A program made the translations under genes and the position numbers. Positions 9,223-17,933 of a stretch of 64,000 nt of DNA are shown in pieces. The DNA lies in contig JASHOD010000039.1 in assembly GCA_030041295.1 (NCBI GenBank), positions 151,427 through 215,426 of the forward strand, in the 5' to 3' direction. This DNA is from Nitrososphaerales archaeon. GTDB lineage: Archaea > Thermoproteota > Nitrososphaeria > Nitrososphaerales > CADDZS01. The notes below the pieces were generated by a model. That model was not told where the DNA came from. It did no database searches and saw only the letters and a program-made list of their open reading frames with translations. How positions within the stretch are numbered: position 1 is the first letter of the stretch; each line of letters begins with the position of its first letter.

Positions 9223-9592
9223 CACGTTAGTTTTCCCCCTTGAAGAGCCTTTGAATTGACCTTTGAAATTCGAGTGGCTGAGTACGATCGAGAAACCGAA
9301 CCCTTGGCTAAGGGGTAGCCTTGAAAATTCTAAGGCTCAAGAACCCTTGCAAAAAGCCCTGAAAAGCCTTGGACGGGGCCTTGACCGAGCCTTGAAATTA
9401 TCCGAGCCTGAGCATGAAGCTGTGGATCCATGACCCTTGAAGAGCCTTGAAAAACCCTTGGCATAGGGAGCGTGAGCCTTGGACTAGATGATGAAAAAGC
9501 AAGGCTTCCTGCCCACGTTTTACCCACTTTGAGCACAAGCGCATTTTTGCTCCCTCTCTAAAAGCCTTGAAATTCCCTTGAAAAAAGCCTTG
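9167..9592. repeat. Phased array of CCTTG(A/G)-type short repeats
   Basis: Sixteen exact CCTTG pentamers lie between 9172 and 9592 on the plus strand (first bases 9172, 9184, 9238, 9302, 9319, 9345, 9367, 9379, 9390, 9435, 9445, 9456, 9477, 9565, 9576, 9588), usually as AGCCTTGAAA or CCCTTGAAA. Within runs the spacing is 10-12 bp, for example 9367-9379-9390, 9435-9445-9456 and 9565-9576-9588. A spacing near 11 is not a multiple of three, so this is not a repetitive protein gene; open frames across it look random. Helical phasing suggests a protein-binding or bent-DNA array. Confidence 0.7.
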
Positions 9593-9684
9593 AAATTACT
9601 CATTTTCTACCCACAAACCGCCCATTTCCACACAAATCTACCTATCCAATGCCCTAAAGTTTTGCGTTGGAAATGAGATTGTAT

Positions 9685-10017
9685 TTAGTTCGATTGGAGC
9701 ACTTGAAAGTTGCGACCAAAATAATAGTCCGATTTTGTGCGCCCATCCACATATTCCTGCAAACACTCTGTGTCCTCTGGAGAACCACATGTTATGGTCA
9801 TACCAGAGTTGAAACGGACTAAATGAACCAAGAAAGGAGAGAGATCCTCTCGGAATGACAGCATGTCATCAATTCTCCTTTTGTCGCTTGGAGAATTTCC
9901 TCTCTTTGCAGCAGTATTAGCTGTGATGCTAGGATAAAATCCGATTCTTTTATAATACAGCGTTTCAGTGCCGCAAGGCATCTGTGATTGATTTAGTTGT
10001 CTCAACAAAATGCACAT
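9685..10017 (-). CDS. Hypothetical protein or fragment
   Basis: An open frame of 110 codons. The likeliest coding part starts at the Met at 9864 (MLSFREDLSPFLVHLVRF), leaving 59 residues. The SPFLVHL stretch recalls the N-terminus of some phage-defence proteins, but I cannot name a family and the protein would be far too short. It lies between the repeat array and oxalate decarboxylase and overlaps the latter's start on the opposite strand. It may be a truncated relic belonging to the decayed island; a spurious frame is also possible. Confidence 0.3.
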   Translation of the reverse strand: MCILLRQLNQSQMPCGTETLYYKRIGFYPSITANTAAKRGNSPSDKRRIDDMLSFREDLSPFLVHLVRFNSGMTITCGSPEDTECLQEYVDGRTKSDYYFGRNFQVLQSN

Positions 10018-11184
10018 TCAGTAAGAAAAGAAATAGAAAATGCCAGTTCAGGTGCGCAGCCGATTCGAGGGGATCTCGGGGCTTCTATTTTAGGGCCTCA
10101 GAACGTGCCTTTGCAACGTGAAAACCCTGATCTGTTAGCTTCACCTTGGACTGACAACGGCACCCTTCCGAACCTCAAGTTCTCCTTCGCAAACTCTCGG
10201 AACAGGTTGCTGACTGGTGGCTGGGCCCGAGAAGTTACCATCCGAGAATTGCCAATCGCCAAAGATCTGGCTGGAGTCAACATGCGTCTGAAACCCGGCG
10301 CTATCCGAGAGCTGCACTGGCACAAAGAAGCTGAGTGGGCATACATGCTCGCAGGAACCGCTCGAATCACTGCGGTCGACGACCAGGGGCGAACTTTCAT
10401 CGACGACGTGAGACAAGGAGACCTGTGGAACTTTCCTACCGTCACTCCACACTCCATTCAAGCGTTGGATGACGGTTGTGAATTCCTCCTTGTTTTCGAC
10501 GACGGCAATTTCTCAGAGAACAACACCTTCCTTCTTACGGATCTGTTCAAGCATACACCCCGAGAGATCCTAGCGAAAAACTTCGGGGTTCCAGAGAAAG
10601 CCTTCGCAGACATTCCTCTTGATGTCGAGCACGAACGCTACATCTTCTCCGGGCAAGTCCCCGGATCGCTCTTCAAGGAAATGCCCAAGTCAAGTGCTGG
10701 ACCGGTGCCCCAGACATTCAGTCACCATATGATGGCGCAGGAGCCAATCATCTGTCCGGGTGGCTGGGTGCGCATTACCGACTCGACGAACTTTCCGGCT
10801 GCCTCAACGATCGCTGCAGCCCTTGTCAACATCAACCCCGGAGGGATGAGAGAGATTCATTGGCACCCACACGACGAATGGCAGTATTACATTTCGGGGC
10901 ACGGTAGAATGACCGTGTTCGCCTCGGGTGAGCATGCGAGGACGTTCAATTATCAAGCTGGAGATGTCGGTTACGTCCCATTCTCGATGTCGCATTATGT
11001 CGAGAACCAAGGTGAGGAACCGTTGCTCTATCTTGAGATTTTCCGCACGAACAAGTTTACTGATTTTTCGCTGAATCAGTGGATGGCCATGACGCCCCCT
11101 GAGCTTATTCAAGCGCATCTCAACGTGGACAAATCAACTGTAGCCGCTCTTCACAAGGACAAGCAAATCTTGGTAGGTTCTTAA
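9997..11184 (+). CDS. oxdC: Oxalate decarboxylase (bicupin, Mn-dependent)
   Basis: 395 residues, close to the roughly 385 of Bacillus OxdC, from a TTG at 9997. There are two cupin domains, each with a metal site: RELHWHKEAEWAYML in the first, MREIHWHPHDEWQYY in the second, each followed by a later metal His. The first domain carries the lid loop SENNT, close to the SENST lid with the proton-donor Glu that marks decarboxylases rather than oxalate oxidases. It converts oxalate to formate and CO2. No signal peptide is seen, so it acts in the cytoplasm. Codons here look richer in G and C than those of the glycan locus, which together with the adjacent decayed island suggests acquisition from bacteria (inference). 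Confidence 0.93.
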   Translation: MSQQNAHSVRKEIENASSGAQPIRGDLGASILGPQNVPLQRENPDLLASPWTDNGTLPNLKFSFANSRNRLLTGGWAREVTIRELPIAKDLAGVNMRLKPGAIRELHWHKEAEWAYMLAGTARITAVDDQGRTFIDDVRQGDLWNFPTVTPHSIQALDDGCEFLLVFDDGNFSENNTFLLTDLFKHTPREILAKNFGVPEKAFADIPLDVEHERYIFSGQVPGSLFKEMPKSSAGPVPQTFSHHMMAQEPIICPGGWVRITDSTNFPAASTIAAALVNINPGGMREIHWHPHDEWQYYISGHGRMTVFASGEHARTFNYQAGDVGYVPFSMSHYVENQGEEPLLYLEIFRTNKFTDFSLNQWMAMTPPELIQAHLNVDKSTVAALHKDKQILVGS

Positions 11185-11331
11185 TCAAGAGCGGAAGACT
11201 CGGACCTTGCAGCAGCGAGGCGGGAAACTGAGTGGAAGGGTAGCAGTAATCACTGGGGCCGCTCACTAGCAGGTGATGAATTCAAAAAACGTAAGTCTAG
11301 AAAAAACCAAGCGCAGCCTCAATACTTCTAG

Positions 11332-11532
11332 ATTGGATTTTTTGTAAGTGAGTACGATACTCGATGGTACCGAAACCGAGCGGCTCCGAGTATAATCTCT
11401 CCTTGCGAAACAGATTTCAGCACTTCAGCTGATTCTGAAGTGACTTGGAGCACCAACAACTCCAAAGGTGTCGTCATCGCAGCTTTGTTCTTTGTTGTTA
11501 TTGCCAAGCTGACTATCGGAGACCGTGACTAG
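11332..11532 (+). pseudogene. Start-less coding-like segment with a C-terminal membrane helix
   Basis: The 443-base gap after oxdC holds an open frame of 66 codons with no ATG, GTG or TTG near its beginning. It ends in SKGVVIAALFFVVIAKL and a short polar tail, like a tail-anchored protein. An 8-bp inverted repeat (CACTTCAG 11421-11428, CTGAAGTG 11435-11442) lies within it. It may be a gene remnant or a chance frame; nothing else was seen in the gap. Confidence 0.2.
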
Positions 11533-11627
11533 CTACCTGATGATTAAAGCGTTTGCTATTGAATCGCAGCTGACTTTTGAGTGTTAATAGAAACCGCGGC
11601 TAAGAGCTAATCATCCGCGAGAAATGA

Positions 11628-12044
11628 CTATTCTTGTTGTTGATGAGTAGTTTCTAGTCTCCACTCGCCTTTTTTTAGCTCCAGCCCTTCTATTCCCATG
11701 CTCCATGATTTTTTTGGCGTAATCTGCAAATACTTGCCAGGACCGAACATTCCCTTGTGATCCAAGACTTCTGCTTCTCCATACACCTTGACGCACCTGG
11801 GATGCCAGGGATCCACGGACTCTAGATCGTCCACGACCAAAGATACCACCCTGTTTCCATTCTTTACGTTAAGGTATTTCTTTGTGCGAAAAAAAATATT
11901 CTGATCATGGCTTCCTACCCAAAAGTACTTTCCATCGAACTCGAACCCGACAGGCACAACATCTGGTTGACCCTTTCGGTCTACCGTCGCTATTCTCGCG
12001 AGCCTCTGTGATTTCATATAGTCTACTTCTGCTTTAGAAAACAA
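11628..12044 (-). CDS. PPOX-class (F420-dependent type) flavin-fold oxidoreductase
   Basis: 138 residues with the split beta-barrel layout of the pyridoxamine-phosphate-oxidase superfamily: SQRLARIATVDRKGQPDVVPV at the start (given here as the 20-residue core), then FWVGSHDQ, KNGNRVVSLVVDD and VKVYGEAEVL. Archaeal and actinobacterial members of this subgroup use the deazaflavin F420. Cofactor and substrate cannot be told from sequence alone. It diverges from the threonine dehydratase gene with about 120 bp between; a GGTATATAG box near 12081 could serve one of the two promoters. Confidence 0.75.
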   Translation of the reverse strand: MFSKAEVDYMKSQRLARIATVDRKGQPDVVPVGFEFDGKYFWVGSHDQNIFFRTKKYLNVKNGNRVVSLVVDDLESVDPWHPRCVKVYGEAEVLDHKGMFGPGKYLQITPKKSWSMGIEGLELKKGEWRLETTHQQQE

Positions 12045-12162
12045 TCTTCTCCCCTTTTGATACCCAGAAAGAAAAACGGCCGGTATATAGTGACTAGGTC
12101 ATACCCAAAAGCCCTATCAGCGATCTGCTTTCCTTCTTAAGAGAGAAGAGGACTCTAAAAAA

Positions 12163-13179
12163 ATGCAAGGAGAACAACAGGAACATCAAGCAGCGGGAAA
12201 TCACACTCCAAGTGTTACCTTGGAACAGATCAGAGAAGCTCAAAATCGAATCCAAGGCTTTACCTACAGGACCCCGGCCTATCCCTCATTTTCCGAACCA
12301 AATTCCTTTTTGAAACTAGAGTGCTACCAGCCGGTCAGGTCGTTCAAGATCCGCGGCGCCTCGAACAAGATTCTATTGATTCCGGAGAAGGAAAGAAAAA
12401 GCCGCGGAGTGATCACTGCCTCTTCTGGTAACCACGGTCTCGCGGTCGCCTATGTCGCGCATAGATTAGGGATAAAGGCGACGATAGTCCTTCCCGAGAA
12501 CGTGATCAAGGACAAGTTCGACATGATCACTGCGCTCGGCGCTCAAGCGGTACTTTTCGGAAGGCAGCAAGATGAGAGATCAAAAAAGGCTGAAGAGATT
12601 CAGAGAAGGGAAGGTCAGATCTTCGTACAGGCGTTCAACGACGAGCAGATAATTGCAGGGCAGGCGACTTGTGGTTTGGAACTGATCGAAGATGTTCCGA
12701 ACGTCAAGAGAATCTATGTTCCGATTGGTGGCGGAGGATTGATATCCGGGGTTGCGATCGCCGTCAAATCACTTTCCAAAGGAAACGTGAAAGTAATCGG
12801 AGTACAGCCAGAAGGTTCTCCCTCGATGTACGAGTCCTGGAAAAAAGGGGAAGTTTCTAGTATTGACGCTAGCAAGACTGTCGCCGACGGTCTTTCTGTA
12901 AGGAGACCCGGAGACATCACCTACTCCTTTGTGAAGCGCTACGTAGATGAAATCGTCCTCGTGAGCGATGAGGAAATTCTTTCAGCCACTTCTCAATTGT
13001 TACGAAAAGAGCACGTGCTCGCAGAGCCTTCTGGCGCAGCCGCCTTTGCCGGACTGCTGAAATCAAACAAACAAGAGGGAAGATCGCCGATTTCCTCAGC
13101 AATCGTGTCAGGTGGAAACATTTCTCAAGAAGTGCTTGGCAAAGTCCTGACATATCCGACGACGATGACGAAAGGCTAG
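12163..13179 (+). CDS. Threonine/serine dehydratase (PLP fold type II)
   Basis: 338 residues, ATG at 12163. Lys62 in SFKIRGASNK is the PLP lysine; SSGNHG at about 87-92 contacts the cofactor, GGGGLISG holds its phosphate and EPSGAAAFAG is near the C-terminus. There is no ACT regulatory domain, so it resembles catabolic threonine dehydratase or serine racemase rather than the feedback-inhibited biosynthetic IlvA. It deaminates threonine to 2-oxobutyrate (or serine to pyruvate). It stands alone, about 100 bp before mre11. Confidence 0.88.
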   Translation: MQGEQQEHQAAGNHTPSVTLEQIREAQNRIQGFTYRTPAYPSFSEPNSFLKLECYQPVRSFKIRGASNKILLIPEKERKSRGVITASSGNHGLAVAYVAHRLGIKATIVLPENVIKDKFDMITALGAQAVLFGRQQDERSKKAEEIQRREGQIFVQAFNDEQIIAGQATCGLELIEDVPNVKRIYVPIGGGGLISGVAIAVKSLSKGNVKVIGVQPEGSPSMYESWKKGEVSSIDASKTVADGLSVRRPGDITYSFVKRYVDEIVLVSDEEILSATSQLLRKEHVLAEPSGAAAFAGLLKSNKQEGRSPISSAIVSGGNISQEVLGKVLTYPTTMTKG

Positions 13180-13269
13180 AGACAGAAAAATCTCTTCCTC
13201 CGTAAAATTGTTGGGAAGAAAGAGAACCGAACTTTAAAAAAAGATTTTGTTTTTGTTGGAAAAGAAAAG

Positions 13270-13276
13270 AGGAGGG
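13270..13276 (+). promoter_or_regulatory. Shine-Dalgarno site that fixes the mre11 start
   Basis: GAGGAGG-type sequence ending nine bases before the TTG at 13286. This is one of the few strong ribosome-binding sites in the window and places the mre11 start at 13286, not at the upstream in-frame TTG at 13247. Confidence 0.65.
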
Positions 13277-13285
13277 TATACAATT

Positions 13286-14599
13286 TTGCGAGGAAAATTC
13301 GCTCACATTTCTGATTGCCACATCGGAGCTTGGAGAGATCCAAAGCTTCGTGAATTAAACGACTCGGCCTTTTCAAACGCGGTTGATCTCTGTGCGCGAA
13401 ACCAGGTTGATTTCGTGATAATCTCTGGAGATATTTTTGATGTGGGAATTCCGGAGATGTCGTCGGTGAGATCTGCAGTGAGGAAACTAAAGCAACTCAT
13501 TGATTGCGGAATCCCCGTCTACGTGGTTTATGGGAGTCACGATTACTCGCCCACGACGGTTTCAGTCGTGGAAGTTCTTACCGAAGCAGGGCTATTTTCA
13601 AACGTCGGAGAATTTGACGAACGGATCAACAACAACGATCAAAGCGGAAAAACGAGTCATAACAATAGGGAACTATCACTCAAGCCGATAGTCGATGAAA
13701 AGACGGGGGTACAGATCGCGGGATTGCCAGCCCGTAGGGGGGGACTGGAGAAGGACTATTACGCGCAACTCAAGGGTAGCGTATCTCAAAGTATCACGCC
13801 TAACAATTACTCGATTTTCGTCTTTCACGCCACTGTCAATGAATTACAGGCTCTCAACATCCCAATCGAGCAAAGCGTCTCGATCGAAGATCTGCCCCGC
13901 GGTTTTTCATACTACGCGGGAGGGCACCTGCACAAGAGATCGACGGACAAGATTGGTGAATCTCCCATAGTATATCCAGGTCCCCTGTTTGGAACAAGCT
14001 ACTCTGACCTCGAACTGACGGCGAAGGGTGAGAAAAGAGGATTTGCTATTGTAGAGTTCGAGAATAGCAAAACCGTCGGGATCAACTTCGTTGATCTTCC
14101 ATCGCCGAAAATCTTGTCCAAGACCTTCAACGCCGACGGAACGAGCTCGGCCGAAGTCGATGTCGAAGTAAGAGACTTTGTCCGAAAGGAATCCTTAGAA
14201 GTAAAGGAAGCAATTGTCCTTCTCAGAATCAGAGGGACACTCTCGCAGGGCAAGCCCTCGGACATTGATTTCTATTCGTACAGAACGTTGCTTTTGGAAA
14301 GAGGGGCCGCTGTCGCGAGCATAAACCGCATGGCTCTCACCACCCGAGAATCGAAACGCCTGGAAATGATTGGTAAGGGATCGAGGGAAGAAATCGAGTC
14401 GAAGCTCCTAGCCGAACACATCTCATCATTCAAACCAAAATCCGTCGAGTCCTTGTCGGCACAGAGGGAAGGCCTCAACAAGGCATCAAGACTGCTCGGC
14501 GCCCTAAAGACTGAGAAAAAAGAAGAAGAGACGAAACAAACATTCGAGAAGCGAGTCGTGAACGAAGCATCCGCAATCCTAGACTTTCCGATCGAGTAG
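13286..14599 (+). CDS. mre11: DNA double-strand break repair nuclease Mre11
   Basis: 437 residues from the TTG at 13286. Phosphoesterase motifs in order: HISDCHIG (metal ligands Asp10, His12), ISGDIFDVG, YGSHDYSP, then FHATVN and GGHLHKR. The classical GNHD motif reads GSHD here, so the usual metal-ligand Asn is Ser. The C-terminal third is a charged cap/Rad50-binding region. With Rad50 it forms the complex that tethers and resects broken DNA ends. rad50 starts 19 bp downstream on the same strand, so this is the standard archaeal pair; no HerA or NurA gene is present. Confidence 0.94.
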   Translation: MRGKFAHISDCHIGAWRDPKLRELNDSAFSNAVDLCARNQVDFVIISGDIFDVGIPEMSSVRSAVRKLKQLIDCGIPVYVVYGSHDYSPTTVSVVEVLTEAGLFSNVGEFDERINNNDQSGKTSHNNRELSLKPIVDEKTGVQIAGLPARRGGLEKDYYAQLKGSVSQSITPNNYSIFVFHATVNELQALNIPIEQSVSIEDLPRGFSYYAGGHLHKRSTDKIGESPIVYPGPLFGTSYSDLELTAKGEKRGFAIVEFENSKTVGINFVDLPSPKILSKTFNADGTSSAEVDVEVRDFVRKESLEVKEAIVLLRIRGTLSQGKPSDIDFYSYRTLLLERGAAVASINRMALTTRESKRLEMIGKGSREEIESKLLAEHISSFKPKSVESLSAQREGLNKASRLLGALKTEKKEEETKQTFEKRVVNEASAILDFPIE

Positions 14600-14618
14600 T
14601 AGAGAGTAAACTCGCAAG

Positions 14619-17225
14619 ATGAAACTGCGATCCCTTTCTATCCAGAATTTCAGGAGTTACGGCGACATCCCCACAAAAATAGATCTTGACGATAGCGTCT
14701 TGCTCTTCGAGGGTGACATCGGAAGCGGTAAATCGTCTATCCTTTATGCGATTGAGTTCGCCCTCTTCGGATTGGGGGAGCTCGATGCAAGATCGGTACT
14801 TCGGGGGTCGACCAATGCCGGAAAGGTGGAACTAGAGTTCGAGGCTGGTCCAGGAAGTGGCGAATACAAAGTCACGAGAACCATCGAAAGAAGGAAGGGG
14901 GCCAGGACAACTACGATCCAAACTCGCGGATGGATCGAAGAACCGAGTGGAAAGAGGACCGAGTTATCTCCAACAGAACTACGCTCGCGCATCTTACAAA
15001 TTCTAAATTTTAAGGAGAAGCAGAGCGCGAAAGCTTCTTCGCGAATTTACAGATACGCGGTATTTACCCCACAGGAGCTAATGAAGGAGGTTTTATCGCA
15101 GAGACTCGAAGATAGACTTGATACACTCAGGCGGGCGTTCGGAGTAGAGGATTACAGTTTTGCAAGCTCAAATTCCGAGATCGTAATCGGCCGACTCGAT
15201 AAACAGATCAGCGTCTACTCTACCCTCTCGGCGAATTTACCACAAAAGCAAATGGAGCTCGAACAGAGGAAGAAAGAACTGGGCTCGAACGAGGCAAGTC
15301 TGGCTGAAGAAGGAACAGTCCTACGACAAATGGAAGAGGAACGTGTGAATTCGCAGAACCTGCTGCAGGAGCTCGAGTCTGAGGTCAAGCGAATTCGAGA
15401 TTTGCAGGCCGTCGTCCCTCTTCTCGAGAAGAATGTTTCCCAGCTCAAAACCTCACTTTCCGAGCAAAGAAACGATCTTGAAAGAAATTCAAGAACGCTT
15501 GGGGAAATTAATGCTGCCGAGAAAAGGCTAGCTCCATTGAAAGTGGAATATGAGAGGTATCTCCTTCTACGGGACAAGTTGCGAGAGCTCGAAGCGCTCT
15601 TTGAAGAAATGAGAGAAATAGAAAGCGAGATTCTGCAATTAAGAAAAGCAATCATCTCTAAGGAAGCAAGCCTCGGAGCTGAAAGAGAATACAAAGAAGA
15701 AGAGTCGAAGAAGCTTCGCAACAAAATAGAATCGTACGAGAGCGAAATTGCAAAATTATACACGATTAAGAAAAGAGCCGTCAGCCTAAGAGAGAAGGCG
15801 GGCTCTCTTTCAAAACTCCAAAGCCGGGTCGAATCCCTGCGTTCGGACATCGGTTCCGCTCAAGCTCTACTGGATTCAAAGAGATCCATGATTAGGGAAA
15901 ACCAGAAGAAAATTAAGGCACTAGACGGAATTTCAAAAGAGTCAAAATGCCCTCTGTGCGGCCAGGCCCTAAACGCCGAGCATTTGAAACTGGTCGATTC
16001 GGAGTTTCAAGCCGAGGTTACTAGCTTAAGAAATGATGAGATGAAGTTCGAATCTAGCCTTTCAAAGTTAGGCTTTGAACTGAACTCGCTCGAAATCGAA
16101 AGAAATGATAGTCGCAAAGCGCAACAAGAACTTGAAAATCTCGAGCATGAAATTGCAAGAATAGAACAACTGGACACTCTCTTGTCGACCTCAATCAAGG
16201 AACTAACCCAAAATGAAAGTGAGTTGCAAAAAATTCGATCCAGTTTGGACGCCAAGGATTACTACGAAGAGACGAAGCGAGCTCTTGATATCGCAACTGA
16301 TCGTAAAGAGTCGCTTTCAAAGTCTCTTGGCGACTACAATGAAACTAAAGACGCTTATCAAAGACTTGAAGATTCAGGGATTGCAGAGTCTTACCAGGGT
16401 GCACTGTCAGTAGTATCTAAGAAGAAAGACGTCACCGAACACATATCCCGCCTAGAGCAACGAACAAGGGATTTAGAGAACGAGATTAGCAAGAGCTTTC
16501 GCGAGTTTCAGGAAAGAAAGAAAGAGCTTGAAGAAGGCGAGCTAATAGTCCTGCAATACGCAAAGATGAAGGAAGAAGTAGCGGATCTAGAAGAGAGAAT
16601 AAACGAGCGAAGGCCTCGCGTTGAAGTCCTTTCAGAAAAAGTGAGGCAGGGCACTGAGAATGTCAAGTCTCTGACCGACGAGGTCGAAAAACTGAGAGAG
16701 AAGGCGGAGAGAGCTACAAAATCCAATGATTTCAAATCCTGGCTAGGCGAAAATTTCATCCCAGCAGTAAATGATATCGAGAGGCACGTACTTGCTTCAA
16801 TCAACGAGGAATTTGAAAGAATCTTCCAAAGGATTTTTTCGATTCTTGCCGTGGAGGAAGGGGATCTTTCTGTCGCGATTGACGATAGCTTTACGCCTAT
16901 CATCGAGCAATCAGGCTACGAACTGGATGTCCAGAGTCTATCTGGCGGCGAGCGAACGGCTTTAGCTCTGGCGTATCGCCTAGCTCTAAATTACATGGTC
17001 AAAAGAGCGAACGAAGCGTTGCAAGCAAACCTGTTGATCTTGGATGAGCCAACCGAGGGGTTTTCGAAAGAGCAGATTTATCGATTCAGGAATTCGCTCG
17101 AAGAGCTTGGGAGCGATCAAGTGATAATCGTTTCACATGAAAGAGATCTCGAGCCCATGGCGGACCGAGTTTTTCGAGTCGAGAAGGTAAACGGCGAATC
17201 TCAAGTTACGATGATTTCGAGTTAG
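14619..17225 (+). CDS. rad50: DNA double-strand break repair ATPase Rad50
   Basis: 868 residues. Walker A GDIGSGKSS lies at about 32-40. Long coiled coils flank a zinc hook CPLCG at residues 444-448. The ABC signature LSGGERTALALAYRLAL and Walker B LLILDEPTEGFS are near the C-terminus, then a D-loop and switch His (VSHERDLE). This is the full set for an SMC-like ATPase whose zinc hook joins two molecules and whose head binds Mre11. It is co-transcribed with mre11. Its stop overlaps by 4 bp the end of the convergent gene at 17222. Confidence 0.96.
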   Translation: MKLRSLSIQNFRSYGDIPTKIDLDDSVLLFEGDIGSGKSSILYAIEFALFGLGELDARSVLRGSTNAGKVELEFEAGPGSGEYKVTRTIERRKGARTTTIQTRGWIEEPSGKRTELSPTELRSRILQILNFKEKQSAKASSRIYRYAVFTPQELMKEVLSQRLEDRLDTLRRAFGVEDYSFASSNSEIVIGRLDKQISVYSTLSANLPQKQMELEQRKKELGSNEASLAEEGTVLRQMEEERVNSQNLLQELESEVKRIRDLQAVVPLLEKNVSQLKTSLSEQRNDLERNSRTLGEINAAEKRLAPLKVEYERYLLLRDKLRELEALFEEMREIESEILQLRKAIISKEASLGAEREYKEEESKKLRNKIESYESEIAKLYTIKKRAVSLREKAGSLSKLQSRVESLRSDIGSAQALLDSKRSMIRENQKKIKALDGISKESKCPLCGQALNAEHLKLVDSEFQAEVTSLRNDEMKFESSLSKLGFELNSLEIERNDSRKAQQELENLEHEIARIEQLDTLLSTSIKELTQNESELQKIRSSLDAKDYYEETKRALDIATDRKESLSKSLGDYNETKDAYQRLEDSGIAESYQGALSVVSKKKDVTEHISRLEQRTRDLENEISKSFREFQERKKELEEGELIVLQYAKMKEEVADLEERINERRPRVEVLSEKVRQGTENVKSLTDEVEKLREKAERATKSNDFKSWLGENFIPAVNDIERHVLASINEEFERIFQRIFSILAVEEGDLSVAIDDSFTPIIEQSGYELDVQSLSGGERTALALAYRLALNYMVKRANEALQANLLILDEPTEGFSKEQIYRFRNSLEELGSDQVIIVSHERDLEPMADRVFRVEKVNGESQVTMISS

Positions 17226-17782
17226 GCAATTTTGTTGGCTTCTTGATCTATCTTTGCGACCGCGGCATACACGCAGGCGCAGATCTGCCTTACTTTCTCA
17301 TATAGCGGAGAAACATCCTTCGAAATCCACTCCGACTGCCCTTCGATTTCTTTTGTGTTGCGTCCCTTCTTTACAATCTCGGAGAATTCATTTTTGAGCT
17401 CCCCAGCGACCGGGCCCGAGCTGATTTCTCTGATCAAATCAATATAGAGATCTATGCTCTCGAGAATAGTTCCGAGATAATTGTTTCCGAGGCGTTGGAA
17501 GTTTTCGTAATCCGAGCTCTTCTGAGCATTGTCCAGTTCCTTAGCAAGGTCTTGGCGCCTGGTATCAAGGACAGCAAGCTTTTTTCCTATCATATCCATT
17601 TTCGCGGCCCTGCTTCCCTTCTGGATAGGCGAATCCACAGTTTGCTGCTCGTGCTGTGAAGCGTCGCTTATGTAGCCGGCCTCATCCTCGTCAGCTACAA
17701 GCTCATCACTCGAGGCATCACCCCTTCTTCTCCCCTTCGTCATTCTCGAGGTTTTTGAAGAACGAGTATTTCTTGTTGTCAA
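17222..17782 (-). CDS. Hypothetical protein, acidic/basic linker plus helical domain
   Basis: 186 residues. The first 60 are polar and low-complexity, with a basic patch (KGRRRGD) then an acidic one (DEDEAG). The rest is predicted to be helical, with a coiled-coil-like stretch around 65-95 (GKKLAVLDTRRQDLAKELDN) and a helical C-terminal half ending KIDQEANKIA. It converges on rad50 with a 4-bp overlap. I recognise no family. The codon pattern and length make it a real gene; a DNA-associated role is only a guess from the basic tail. Confidence 0.6.
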   Translation of the reverse strand: MTTRNTRSSKTSRMTKGRRRGDASSDELVADEDEAGYISDASQHEQQTVDSPIQKGSRAAKMDMIGKKLAVLDTRRQDLAKELDNAQKSSDYENFQRLGNNYLGTILESIDLYIDLIREISSGPVAGELKNEFSEIVKKGRNTKEIEGQSEWISKDVSPLYEKVRQICACVYAAVAKIDQEANKIA

Positions 17783-17933
17783 TAGAGGTACATGGCACCC
17801 GCGAACTTTTTTCTTTACTTAACTTATTGAAACGACGACAGGCTTTAGATTATGAAATTCGTGAAAGATAATGGTTTCGATTTTTCTCTGCGCTTGCGTT
17901 TCTCCCTTTTAGATATTGTTGCTACCCGGTTTC

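Noticed and set aside
9330..9536. Minus-strand open frame of 68 codons across the repeat array
   Set aside because: Its amino-acid pattern is random and the 11-bp repeat period is not compatible with a protein repeat.
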